From Cnuella takakiae (GTDB lineage: Bacteria > Bacteroidota > Bacteroidia > Chitinophagales > Chitinophagaceae), in the NCBI RefSeq assembly GCF_001953305.1, contig NZ_MTFE01000010.1, positions 2,390,486 to 2,452,225 on the forward strand: 61,740 nt of DNA, written 5' to 3'. Below are positions 32,160 to 40,839 of this stretch, piece by piece. The position numbers and the translations under genes are program-made. Below the pieces are notes generated by a model that made no database searches, was not told the origin of the DNA, and saw nothing but the letters and a program-made list of their open reading frames with translations. Numbering within the stretch: the first letter of the stretch is position 1; every line of letters starts with the position of its first letter.

Positions 32160-35063
32160 TTATTGTTTTGGTGTTGATGTGGTTTTTGTATACCCTCTTT
32201 TTTCGCCTGTAGCATACTGCGCTCCCCACAGGTACAGGGTAGTTGCAGTCGGGGAAACGTAGAAGCGCGCCCTTGCTGCCGTTGGATTGTCGATCAGGTT
32301 GAAGGAGTTATTTACACCTGATGCAGCAGCTGCAGTGGCCTTGCCTGTTATCCAGCACTCATACCAGCCATTCTTTTTGGCCATAATGCCTGAAGCCAGC
32401 ACACCGGTACCGGTGAAGGTCACTGTGCCCGTTTGCAGGTCGAAGTTGCCGAACACAGTAGGACCAAACCCGGTGGTACCGGTGTAAAGCTGCAGGTACC
32501 GGTGTGTACCTGTCTTGGCATGTACCGAGATAGTATAAACCGTGTCCAGCTTTGTGGCCCCTGGCTGCCAGATGTTGTGCTGCAGGCTGGAGGCGCTTAC
32601 AGTTGTAGTAAAGGCTTCAGCAAACAAGCTGTCGTTGGGAGCCTGGGCAGCATTGGCCGCAACAGTTACTGCAGCACTCCGGTTGAAGGCTTCCAGCGCT
32701 TCAGAGTTGGTGAAAAAGTTCTGCCGGTAAACGGGCTCGTATTTCACAACCAGGTAAGGACCATAAGTAACCCGTTTGCCTGTCTTTGTTGTAACTGCAT
32801 AAGGGCCGCGGTAGCCTACGACATCGGTTTCACCTGGTTCCACCGGTGGCGGTGGTGGTGGTGGTGGCGGAGGTGGTGCACTTGCCTCGTACCTGAATAG
32901 CATCACTGTTTCCCAGGGCTTCAATATCAAGGTGCCAGGGTAGTTTATTTCCCCGCGCTCGTTCTTGTAGCTCTTTGTCAGATTGATCACCGTGTCCTGG
33001 GTGCCAATGTTGTAGTAAAACTTCACTGCAGTATCCGGCTGGGTAGTGCCTGCAAACTTAACCGGGCTGACTTTGGTGGCCTTGTCGTGTCCGAAGGTTT
33101 CCGCCCACTTTGCAATGCTCGGTTTCGCTGCTACGTTGGCGGTCGTTCCTATGTAATTATAGATGGCATAAACCCACTCCGTTGATGCGTGGAACGGTTT
33201 AAAATAATAATTGCTGTCTATGCCGTTGTAGTTATTTTGTCCAATCCAAGGCGCCTGCTCGTCTAAATTGGTCAAGGCGGCCGGCGTATTGGCAACGGCG
33301 AAAAACTTAACTATTTCATCCGCGTTGGCCGTGCTGGTGCTTAATAGCTTATTACCATGGCTGTGTATGTTGTGAGCTGTGTCGTCGCTCTTGTACGTGT
33401 TCCGGGTGGCGCCTAAATCAGTAATTATCTGCATTTGGCTTTCCTTGTTATTATAGAAGGAATTACCCCGAAGGTGGATATCGTGGTTGTTGTGCAAATA
33501 AACGCCGGAGCGGGGGGCGTTCACAACTATGTTGCTATCGATCCAAATTTCCCGCCCTGGAGAGCCGTGGCCCTCATCGTCTATGTAAATGCCGATTTTT
33601 GCTATAGTATTTCGCACGCCCGCCCCTTGCAAGGGGTTGCCAGCATTGGCACCATCCACATAGTTAAACTTGATCAGTGTGGCGTCCTTGCTGGTAGTTT
33701 TTACGGAGTAAATGGCGCCGGTATCATCAAGCAAATAGCAATAGTCCCAAAACTTGTTATACATGATGCGGGTGTCATCACCGTTGAACCTTATCGCGCT
33801 GTAGCCGATCACCCGAAATTCATTGTTAATATAGGCATGACCGTCAGCGCCAAGGCCGCCGCCCCTTATCGCGCAAGACTGATTGGAATTTTCTACCACG
33901 GCCATACCTGGCAGATGGCCAATACGGCGGAAGTCACAATCTTTCACTGTCCAGAATCTACCCGCTTCCCGGTGATCAATGCCGAAATTGCCCAGGTCAT
34001 ACAGCTTTGAACCGATCACCATGATATTGGCTACGGAGTTCTTTTGGTGAGCGTTGACTGCTTTACTTCCGCAATATTGGATTTCACCGTTCACAAAAGT
34101 GAGATTTGAGGCTGTGCCTTCCAGCTGCAGGCCGGCATAGTTGGCGCCTTCCAACCTCAGGGTGTGAAAGTTCACCCAATCAGCATCGATCACAGTCAGG
34201 ATGTTCTCTTCCTTTGCTGCCCTGATATCGTATTGGGTGGAACTGTTTTGCAGGTAAACGGTCAGGGCACCACCTTCATAGGTCCATTCCTTATCCAAGT
34301 CCAGGTACTCCTTTTTGCCAGTGAATATTGCTCCGTACCCTAATGGGTGGGCATACTGGGTTGCGCCTTTGCTGTAAGTAAGGGTCACAACACTATCGGT
34401 GCCTACACCTTCTGAAACGGTGAAGCTGCCAATGCGCACACTATCGATGGTCCACCGGCTGGTTCTCACATGCGCAGTGGAGCCAACCAAAGCAGCTGCA
34501 CCAGCACGGCCGCCAATACGGCTGAAGGTTGTTTTAAAGGTTGTAGTGGATCCAGTTGCAGAGGAACGCAGCCAGCCCCATCCAATAGCGCTGTCCACGG
34601 TACCGGCATCGTTTGGCCATCTTCCTGGAGGGATCAGCTCACCGTTCACAACTACCGTCTTGCAGGCTGGCAAATTGGAAAAGCTGAGGCTGGTGTACTG
34701 ATTGCCCACCTTTCCAGGGAAAGCGGTAAGGTTTACAAAACCAGATATCACCGGCAAAGGTCCTGAGCCATAAGCACCCACGTAAATGGGTGCGCCGGCA
34801 GCTCCGGACACACGCCATACCAAGGTGCCGCGGTAGACCTGCCCACGATTGAAAAGTATTGAGTCGCCAGGCACGATCTCGGAGCCGGCCGTTTTATTGG
34901 CTTCCGCCTGAATCTTGGAAAAGTCCCATGGCGTAGCAAGGGTACCGGAGCCTGTTGCAGATCCAGGATTGTAAGTTGCGCTGGTCGCGTTTACAAAAAT
35001 CGTCCGAGCACTGCCACCCAGCTGGAGCAGCAGGATGGCAATAAATAGAATTACTCGAACCAT
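32160..35063 (-). CDS. tailspike-like right-handed beta-helix protein with signal peptide
   Basis: A 967-residue protein starting MVRVILFIAILLLQLGGSA, a signal-peptide-like N-terminus. Residues 20-680 look like a right-handed parallel beta-helix (short repeated strands with Asn ladders such as NIHSHGNKLL and NIVVNAPRSGVYLHNNHDIHLRGN). A run of Pro (11 in a row) near residue 745 links to a C-terminal carbohydrate-binding-like domain ending TLYLWGAQYATGEKRG. Such proteins bind or cut surface glycans. The signal peptide is odd for a virion protein. I chose 35063 because upstream starts overlap the previous gene deeply; a 13-base overlap remains. Confidence 0.7.
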   Translation of the reverse strand: MVRVILFIAILLLQLGGSARTIFVNATSATYNPGSATGSGTLATPWDFSKIQAEANKTAGSEIVPGDSILFNRGQVYRGTLVWRVSGAAGAPIYVGAYGSGPLPVISGFVNLTAFPGKVGNQYTSLSFSNLPACKTVVVNGELIPPGRWPNDAGTVDSAIGWGWLRSSATGSTTTFKTTFSRIGGRAGAAALVGSTAHVRTSRWTIDSVRIGSFTVSEGVGTDSVVTLTYSKGATQYAHPLGYGAIFTGKKEYLDLDKEWTYEGGALTVYLQNSSTQYDIRAAKEENILTVIDADWVNFHTLRLEGANYAGLQLEGTASNLTFVNGEIQYCGSKAVNAHQKNSVANIMVIGSKLYDLGNFGIDHREAGRFWTVKDCDFRRIGHLPGMAVVENSNQSCAIRGGGLGADGHAYINNEFRVIGYSAIRFNGDDTRIMYNKFWDYCYLLDDTGAIYSVKTTSKDATLIKFNYVDGANAGNPLQGAGVRNTIAKIGIYIDDEGHGSPGREIWIDSNIVVNAPRSGVYLHNNHDIHLRGNSFYNNKESQMQIITDLGATRNTYKSDDTAHNIHSHGNKLLSTSTANADEIVKFFAVANTPAALTNLDEQAPWIGQNNYNGIDSNYYFKPFHASTEWVYAIYNYIGTTANVAAKPSIAKWAETFGHDKATKVSPVKFAGTTQPDTAVKFYYNIGTQDTVINLTKSYKNERGEINYPGTLILKPWETVMLFRYEASAPPPPPPPPPPPVEPGETDVVGYRGPYAVTTKTGKRVTYGPYLVVKYEPVYRQNFFTNSEALEAFNRSAAVTVAANAAQAPNDSLFAEAFTTTVSASSLQHNIWQPGATKLDTVYTISVHAKTGTHRYLQLYTGTTGFGPTVFGNFDLQTGTVTFTGTGVLASGIMAKKNGWYECWITGKATAAAASGVNNSFNLIDNPTAARARFYVSPTATTLYLWGAQYATGEKRGYTKTTSTPKQ

Positions 35064-35986
35064 ATAAGTCGTTTGTCTTTGTTCACGCTGAGGGAGGAAA
35101 CCTTGATGAATGCCGGGAAGGTTGTGGTGCCTGTGAGGTGGTAGGCAAAGGATAGGGAGCCTCCCCACCGCTCCGGAACATCACCGTCACCGGTATCGCC
35201 ACACATGCTGGGAGGCATGACAGCTGCCGTCCTGGTATGGATGTACCCAGCATAGTAGGCGCCTGCTTTGAGGATAACGGATGCAGTGAGGGGTTCTGTT
35301 ACATCCGTCCGGTTCACGCCTTTGTAGAGGTCAGGGTTGTTGTTGGTGTTTGCAACCAGGAAGAGGGTGTCAAGGGTGGAGTTAAGGCGGTATATACCCA
35401 TGGCGTTCATGGTGCCGGCTGTGTAGTCGCCCTGCCGGTACTGCCTGAAGCCGATCTTCGATACAACGGTATCTCTGTCCAGGATAACGGCATGCAGCCT
35501 TAAACTGCCCTCTGTGGCCATCGTGGAGTCACCGCTTTCCCATAAGCTGCAGGTGAGGGTAAAGGCCTTCACCCGGCTGCCTAAATACCGGAATGCCTTA
35601 GCAGAAAAGTTGCTGTGCAGGCCAATGCCATACAGGCTATCCACCGGTACTGTGTTGAAGATGCGCCCTGCGTCCAGGAGATCAGTCTTGCGCTGAACAC
35701 TGTCAGCAGGTACAATTTTCAGGTTCTTCAGGTTTTCAATAGTTGCTGAATGCTCCTGGGTAAAAGGGATCTCATTAGGATCAATGTCCTTTTTGCCATC
35801 CATGCGGGTATTCAGATCAGCAATACCAATGTTTGCAGCCCTGATAGAGTCTCTTTGCGCCTGGGTAAGGCCAGATCCACCGCCCCTGCCTATAGGGACA
35901 GGAAATTCTTTGATTGCAGGTACTGTTCCTGCCTGGGCTAATGCCAGGAAGGGCAAAAGAAGGAGAAAGAAAAGAAAGGGTTTCAT
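35051..35986 (-). CDS. tail-fibre-operon protein with signal peptide
   Basis: A 311-residue protein with a clear Sec signal peptide (MKPFLFFLLLLPFLALAQ). The mature region starts polar and helical (GLTQAQRDSIRAANIGIADLNTRMDGKKDI, a collar-fibre-like segment) and continues as a beta-sandwich-like C-terminal domain with one Cys pair (TLTCSLWES, PPSMCGDTGD). It overlaps the upstream gene by ATGA and the tailspike by 13 bases. Probably a fibre tip or adaptor; exported state unexplained. Confidence 0.6.
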   Translation of the reverse strand: MKPFLFFLLLLPFLALAQAGTVPAIKEFPVPIGRGGGSGLTQAQRDSIRAANIGIADLNTRMDGKKDIDPNEIPFTQEHSATIENLKNLKIVPADSVQRKTDLLDAGRIFNTVPVDSLYGIGLHSNFSAKAFRYLGSRVKAFTLTCSLWESGDSTMATEGSLRLHAVILDRDTVVSKIGFRQYRQGDYTAGTMNAMGIYRLNSTLDTLFLVANTNNNPDLYKGVNRTDVTEPLTASVILKAGAYYAGYIHTRTAAVMPPSMCGDTGDGDVPERWGGSLSFAYHLTGTTTFPAFIKVSSLSVNKDKRLIWFE

Positions 35987-36525
35987 ATTTCGTTGAATAT
36001 TGGATTGTCAAAAACTGTTTGTTGGTCGAACTCAGCGCCACTGGCCAGCCAGGCCTGTGGCAGGTTGAAGCAGTTGAAAAGGAACTCAAAGCATTGCACC
36101 TTGCCTTTTGCATCCGGTCCTGTGCGGCCGATCCATGGACCGCCGCACCGGTAAATGAGCTGGTGCACAACCAGGTTGATGTGGTCGTACTTCAGCCCCA
36201 GCTGCAGGGAAGCTGCCTTAAGTACATCAGTGCGGGAGAGCGGGCCGATGTACGGCCGGATTTGTATCCTGCTCCCTTTGCGGTCGATGCCTATTTCAGG
36301 CTGCTCTGCCAGGACAGCCGTGCAGCCACCCTCAGCACTTTCAAACATTACCCATGTGCCCATGATGTTTATGAGCAGCCAGCCATGGTTGAAAGGCTTT
36401 TTGGTGAAGTAGCGGACTGCAGGAGCAGTGAGCCTTGCAATGCCTTTTTTCTTCCATCCATACCGCGCCACACCGACATACACCTTGTCCGGATCCAGCT
36501 GGATTGTTTTACCTCGGTATTTCAT
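35983..36525 (-). CDS. permuted papain-like (YiiX/NlpC-P60-type) peptidase candidate
   Basis: A 180-residue protein within the fibre operon. A His near the N-terminus (KPFNHGWLLINI) and a Cys in the C-terminal half (KVQCFEFLFNCFNLP) occur in the order used by circularly permuted NlpC/P60 proteins, with Glu63 in MFESAEGG as a third polar residue. It might cut peptidoglycan peptides or lipid/peptide amide bonds. No signal peptide visible. ATGA overlaps on both sides tie it to the operon. Confidence 0.55.
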   Translation of the reverse strand: MKYRGKTIQLDPDKVYVGVARYGWKKKGIARLTAPAVRYFTKKPFNHGWLLINIMGTWVMFESAEGGCTAVLAEQPEIGIDRKGSRIQIRPYIGPLSRTDVLKAASLQLGLKYDHINLVVHQLIYRCGGPWIGRTGPDAKGKVQCFEFLFNCFNLPQAWLASGAEFDQQTVFDNPIFNEI

Positions 36526-37046
36526 TCGTCAAGCATGTTGTCTAAAAGGATGGAGCGTTTGTGTTCCAGAAGCAGTCGGTAACCATCCTCCAAGGCCTTT
36601 TGCCGAAGTGCCGCGTACTTCTTTTTCAGCGCATCAACCTGTAGCAGAACCCATGGATGTCGGGCCGCATCAGGAAATACCTTCAGGAGCAGGGCATTGT
36701 TGAAGTCTGCAACCATGCCATCGGACTTTGATAGCAGCCGCTCATAGGTGTCAATGAACTGGCCATAAGTCGTTACCACTTTGATCGTCTGGAAGGTGTC
36801 AACACCATCCCACTTCTTAGCAACCCGTTTCAGGTATGCGCTGTTTTCAGGTGTGGTATTGGGTGCCACTACACCGATGTATCCAAATTGCCATGCTTGG
36901 ATGTTGTTGAAGTGGATGGTGTCACTCTTATAGTCGTGCAGGTCAACAGGTGGCACTGGTGCAACACTGGTGTCCTGATCAGGAGGTTGAGCCTCTGTAA
37001 ATAGGTGGCAAACTGAAATGAGCAAAAGCGTGAGTAGGTATTTCAT
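36522..37046 (-). CDS. secreted protein of the fibre operon, hypothetical
   Basis: A 174-residue protein with a signal peptide (MKYLLTLLLISVCHLFTEAQ) and a mainly helical mature part. The C-terminal 70 residues are strongly helical and basic/hydrophobic (VLLQVDALKKKYAALRQKALEDGYRLLLEHKRSILLD). It is translationally coupled to the papain-like gene. No domain recognised. Confidence 0.6.
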   Translation of the reverse strand: MKYLLTLLLISVCHLFTEAQPPDQDTSVAPVPPVDLHDYKSDTIHFNNIQAWQFGYIGVVAPNTTPENSAYLKRVAKKWDGVDTFQTIKVVTTYGQFIDTYERLLSKSDGMVADFNNALLLKVFPDAARHPWVLLQVDALKKKYAALRQKALEDGYRLLLEHKRSILLDNMLDE

Positions 37047-37066
37047 GAATAAAGGGTTTTATTGGA

Positions 37067-39142
37067 TTAAAGAACACGGCGCCAGAAGGATCCATCCCTT
37101 ATAAACTTCATCCCTGTTCTTGCGGGAATACTTGTTAAGGTTTGATCGTGGTTTTGCGGCTGGTTTGCGTTTACTGATATTGCTGAAGCCGTGGTGTTTG
37201 TCACATTTAAAATGACATTGTCCACTACTGCCGGAAAGCTTACCCCGGTAGCGGTGCCGCCCAACAGAACAAAATGTTCAACGGCAGCCTGGTCAATCAA
37301 AATTTCAGGTGCCCCTGAATTATATACCTGTTTTGAAAACCCAAGTTTCTTAGTGGATGCCATTAGTGCCCCACCTGCTGAGACAACTGCAACCCTATCA
37401 CCATAACCACCGGCAAGACCAGGGAATATGATAGACCCGGACTGCGTTATGTTCATGCGCTGCGTCGAATTGGTGAACAGCGAGAACCCGCTTGCTCCAT
37501 CACCACCTACTGTCACATTTCCACCGAACTGGAGTCCGTAACCATAGGCGCCGGTTACTGAAAGGAAACTACCGGGAAGGGTTGCTACACCATTAGGAGC
37601 TGATGTCAATAAAGTATGATCCCCGTCTATTCCAACATGATACTTACTGTCAGCTCCCCACTTGATCTCCCCATTGAGTATGCCTGATGTTGTGGCTGAT
37701 GCAGCCATGATTAGTGAAGAACCAGTAATGTTTCCTTTCACCCACAGGTTGCCTGAATTATTTAGGGTCATGTTGTGGGTTTCACCTGTTGGAATGTTAC
37801 CGCTGCCGGAAGTACTCCACCAGGCATGGCCACCAGAACTACCCAGCTGTGTCCATTGGGTTCGCCCGTTACCGGTGCCATTGTAAAAGAGCACACCGGG
37901 CAGGTTACCAGGAGTGCCATCCCTTATTGATCCAATCTCACTACCCGAGCGCAGGTATCTTTCCAGAAGGCCGTTTTGGGTTAACCGCATACGGAGAATG
38001 CCGTCATTGTTCCATACCTGTATTGTATCACTTCCTGTATTACTTACATGCGCAGTGTTTCCATCACCGGGTGCTGAATAAATGAGTGGCCAGCTACCAT
38101 TACCCGAGGGTGGAGCATTAATGATTTTACTCCAGTCCAGGCTGGAAATCCATGATGGGTTTGCATAGCTACCAGAAAGGAGTGGATACAGGGAGTCAGC
38201 GAGTGTTTGGGTAAAAGCATCAGTGATTCCATAACCTGCAATGGTTGTAGGCAAACCTGTGAGCTTTGCCCAGGCAAAAGAGCTTAACCACACAGGGTTG
38301 GTATAGGATCCGGAAAGCTGCGGATAACGTGCATCAGCCAGCGTCTGGGTAAATGCATCGGTAATGCCGTATCCGGCAATGGTTGTGGGCTTACCAGTTA
38401 CATCTGTGCCCCACGGATGGGTGTGTGCTGATGGTGTGAATGAGGTTGGAACCCCAGTAAGCTTTGACCAGGCAAGGGAACTTAGCCAGGCAGGATTCGC
38501 GTATGATCCGGAAAGAAGTGGGTACCGTGCATCTGCTGTTGCTTGGGTGAATGCATCTGTGATCCCGTACCCGCCAATAGTTGTTGGATGGTTGAGGATT
38601 TTGGACCAGCCCAGTCCGGTGAGCCAAAGCGGATCATGGTAATCGATGGCCTCCAGGTATTGTTTGCTGTTGCCTGTTGTGTCGAATAGCCACCGGAAGT
38701 AAACATTGCCATTTGCGTCCTTAAAGTCAATGCCGGCAAGCTGTCCGTTCACCATATATGGATCCTGCTGGGATGGCAATGCTGCAAGTTGTTGCTGTGC
38801 CCACCATCCGGATGCAATTGCAGGAAGACCGTTGGCGGATGTGGTATCAGTTGAATTGATACCGCTTCTCCGGACTTTTAGCAGGTTTGGACCTTTTTTC
38901 AGATAGAGGGTATCACCAGTGGTCCAGGCATCATCAACAACGTAATCGAACTCAGTGAGGCCGTTACCCTTGTTCTTCAGGACTGCTCCAGTCCTGCCCT
39001 TGGTGCTGTTCTCCAGTTGAAGTTCAGCCGGAGCGTTACCATTTTGGTTCATGCGAATGATGTCGCCCTGGATCCGGTTAGTTACCTGGGCTTGTGCAAA
39101 GCCCGTAATAAGTAGAAGGAGTAAAAGGATTCTTGTTTTCAT
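37067..39142 (-). CDS. tail fibre with GYGITDAFTQ repeats and signal peptide
   Basis: A 691-residue protein starting with a signal peptide (MKTRILLLLLLITGFAQAQ). Residues 170-345 hold repeated units: a GYGITDAFTQ(A/T) element (three copies) and SGSY(A/T)NP-W-(L/I)-S-S (four copies), as in phage tail-fibre stalks. The C-terminal 300 residues contain head-like beta repeats and end in a short basic tail (GSFWRRVL). It would be the main adsorption fibre. The spacing before the next gene is 20 bases. The signal peptide is not expected in a tail protein. Confidence 0.72.
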   Translation of the reverse strand: MKTRILLLLLLITGFAQAQVTNRIQGDIIRMNQNGNAPAELQLENSTKGRTGAVLKNKGNGLTEFDYVVDDAWTTGDTLYLKKGPNLLKVRRSGINSTDTTSANGLPAIASGWWAQQQLAALPSQQDPYMVNGQLAGIDFKDANGNVYFRWLFDTTGNSKQYLEAIDYHDPLWLTGLGWSKILNHPTTIGGYGITDAFTQATADARYPLLSGSYANPAWLSSLAWSKLTGVPTSFTPSAHTHPWGTDVTGKPTTIAGYGITDAFTQTLADARYPQLSGSYTNPVWLSSFAWAKLTGLPTTIAGYGITDAFTQTLADSLYPLLSGSYANPSWISSLDWSKIINAPPSGNGSWPLIYSAPGDGNTAHVSNTGSDTIQVWNNDGILRMRLTQNGLLERYLRSGSEIGSIRDGTPGNLPGVLFYNGTGNGRTQWTQLGSSGGHAWWSTSGSGNIPTGETHNMTLNNSGNLWVKGNITGSSLIMAASATTSGILNGEIKWGADSKYHVGIDGDHTLLTSAPNGVATLPGSFLSVTGAYGYGLQFGGNVTVGGDGASGFSLFTNSTQRMNITQSGSIIFPGLAGGYGDRVAVVSAGGALMASTKKLGFSKQVYNSGAPEILIDQAAVEHFVLLGGTATGVSFPAVVDNVILNVTNTTASAISVNANQPQNHDQTLTSIPARTGMKFIRDGSFWRRVL
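38090..38640. repeat. direct repeats encoding tail-fibre stalk units
   Basis: Three near-identical blocks of about 40 bases (near 38217, 38355 and 38551, plus-strand GCATC(A/G/T)GT(G/A)AT...) encode the GYGITDAFTQ units; related segments encode SGSYANP. These repeats can recombine and change stalk length. Confidence 0.65.
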
Positions 39143-39156
39143 CAGGATATTGGTTC

Positions 39157-39975
39157 TTACATTATTTCGATAAAGCCAGTAGGATTGCCGCCAAGCCTCA
39201 CCGTTAGTTCGGTAAAAGCTGGAGGCGGTGCATCTACCTCGATGCTGCCGGCATTTGCCTTGTACGGAACCCCGCCGTCTTCAATGAGCCATACCTGCAC
39301 GATCGGGAAGTTGCCAAACCGGTTCTGCCGCAGCGGAGTCCAAGGAATAGAAATGGTGGGTTGGTTTTGGAAGGGGATCGTTTCTTTCTGGGCCATGGTA
39401 TTACCTCCATTGCCGCTGCCATCGCCAGGGCCATTGCCTGGCAAGCCAGAGGCAATAGCATCAGCCGTGAATTGTGGCAGCACATAGGCTTTGCTTATAT
39501 GATTGGTGGAAAAGGAAAACAGGTTTTGAGCAATGTCACCAGGACCAAGGCCGCCCCTGAACTCCGGGTTGAAAGAAAGTGGGCTGTCTTTTGTACCCAC
39601 CAGGCAGTAAAAGCCTCCAGCCCTCATTTTGCCGATGGCCAGGTACTTATGATAAGGCAGGTTTTCGAAGTTAACCCGGCTCTCTGCGCTTTCGCCTGGG
39701 TGGATTCCTTCAATCTTGTGTACATAATAATGACCTGCAGCAGTGCGCTTGAACTCTTCGGAAAAGCCTATGCGGTCACGAGGGACAGCAATTGGTCCAA
39801 GCCACGCAGCGCCGGGACGGATGGACGGTTCATCCACCAGGTATTGGGTTGCTGCATTGATACGCGGCATAACCAATACCTCTTCAACCGGGATAAACCA
39901 GAAACGACAAAAACCACCGTTGTAGGCGGTATTCCGGTGCAATGGTTTTATGCCTGTGTAAGATGATTGGAACAT
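39157..39975 (-). CDS. structural protein of the fibre block, hypothetical (272 aa)
   Basis: First gene of the fibre late block. It starts at 39975, directly after promoter P5; a later Met (residue 36, 39870, MPRINAAT) could be the true start because the first 35 residues look less folded. The central part has a GLPGNGPGDGSGNGG linker, and the C-terminal 70 residues have PFQNQPTISIPWTPLRQNRFGNFP and a final beta strand, a pattern common in Bacteroidota tail-tip proteins. Function unknown. Confidence 0.55.
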   Translation of the reverse strand: MFQSSYTGIKPLHRNTAYNGGFCRFWFIPVEEVLVMPRINAATQYLVDEPSIRPGAAWLGPIAVPRDRIGFSEEFKRTAAGHYYVHKIEGIHPGESAESRVNFENLPYHKYLAIGKMRAGGFYCLVGTKDSPLSFNPEFRGGLGPGDIAQNLFSFSTNHISKAYVLPQFTADAIASGLPGNGPGDGSGNGGNTMAQKETIPFQNQPTISIPWTPLRQNRFGNFPIVQVWLIEDGGVPYKANAGSIEVDAPPPAFTELTVRLGGNPTGFIEIM

Positions 39976-40017
39976 TTACGCAAATGTTGCGCAAGGGCTC
40001 CGGGAGTGAAAGGACAG
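39976..40017 (-). promoter_or_regulatory. late promoter module P5
   Basis: On the minus strand: CTGTCCTTTCACTCCC (40017-40002), 13 bases, AACATTTG (39988-39981, close to TAnnTTTG), five bases, ATG at 39975. Confidence 0.7.
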
Positions 40018-40032
40018 CGGAAAGGGGGATTT

Positions 40033-40578
40033 TTAGCAGAATGCGAAGGCTGAAGTGCCTCTTTGTGGCAGGACAAAAGTCTGCAACTTTCTCTCCTCCT
40101 TTTTTTTGCGGAACCGCCATTCAGCCTTCTTTAAAGCATCCAGGGAGATGTCTTCATCGATGATGATTCCACAACCTTCGGCAAAGCTCCGGATACCATC
40201 TTCAATGCCTGGGCGCCATTCCCTTTTTTTAAGGGATGACTTGCAATGAATGTACAAGTCCTCGATGAAAGCGTTTTCCAGGAAGCGGTTGATGGCAATG
40301 ATCTTGGTAGGGGTGAGCGAGTAGCCCTTATACCGCATTGTCTTAATGGAAGACACCGCTTCGATGCAGTCATCAAAGCTGGTTAGGCGGGTATCCTGCT
40401 TGACCAGGTTCATGTTCACGGAAAAGGAGTCCATTTCCAGAAGTGACAAGATGAGGGTTCCTAAAGTGGAAGAGTAGTTGAGTGCAATGGGTGCACCCAA
40501 TGAAGCAGTTACATATTTCCGTAGGTAAGTCTTGGTGGGCACTTTAACTGTGTAGTTGCCCTGGGGCGCTTTAGTCAT
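40033..40578 (-). CDS. hypothetical Bacteroidota phage protein, possible late regulator
   Basis: A 181-residue protein starting MTKAPQGNYTVKVPTKTYLRKYV. This opening motif (T-V-K-V-P-x-K-T-Y-L-x-K-Y) and a C-terminal helical, basic region (SLDALKKAEWRFRKKKEERK) recur in Bacteroidota mobile elements as I recall. It stands alone, upstream of all late blocks and with its own palindrome (TGGACAATTCGTCCA, 40621-40635). A regulatory role, for example activation of the late promoters, is speculative. No known domain recognised. Confidence 0.55.
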   Translation of the reverse strand: MTKAPQGNYTVKVPTKTYLRKYVTASLGAPIALNYSSTLGTLILSLLEMDSFSVNMNLVKQDTRLTSFDDCIEAVSSIKTMRYKGYSLTPTKIIAINRFLENAFIEDLYIHCKSSLKKREWRPGIEDGIRSFAEGCGIIIDEDISLDALKKAEWRFRKKKEERKLQTFVLPQRGTSAFAFC

Positions 40579-40620
40579 AGTGAGGGTTGTCACAATATAA
40601 CAGCCGCGCTTGAAAAAATA

Positions 40621-40635
40621 TGGACAATTCGTCCA
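40621..40635. promoter_or_regulatory. palindrome TGGACAATTCGTCCA
   Basis: Five-base perfect arms (TGGAC/GTCCA) around AATTC, 43 bases upstream of the ATG of the gene ending at 40033. Its position and symmetry fit an operator. The neighbouring 40640-40839 is AT-rich and holds no gene I can support. Confidence 0.45.
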
Positions 40636-40839
40636 AATAGATAAAAAGATTGGTGAAGTGTATAAAAAGAATGAAATATGCAGGATAGGGGTAATCTTCT
40701 TAGGGTTAACAGCTTGCTGCAATAGCGGCCATAGCATTCAGTCAGCTGAAATATATTACTAAAGAACATTAGAATTATTGTTGCTGAGCTAATATTCATC
40801 AGCCGAATTGAAGCAACCTGATATTAGCGGTAGGCTTTA

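Noticed and set aside
38090-38640. Tail-fibre repeats as a diversity-generating retroelement variable region
   Set aside because: No reverse transcriptase gene or adenine-biased template/variable pair was seen; they are ordinary stalk repeats.
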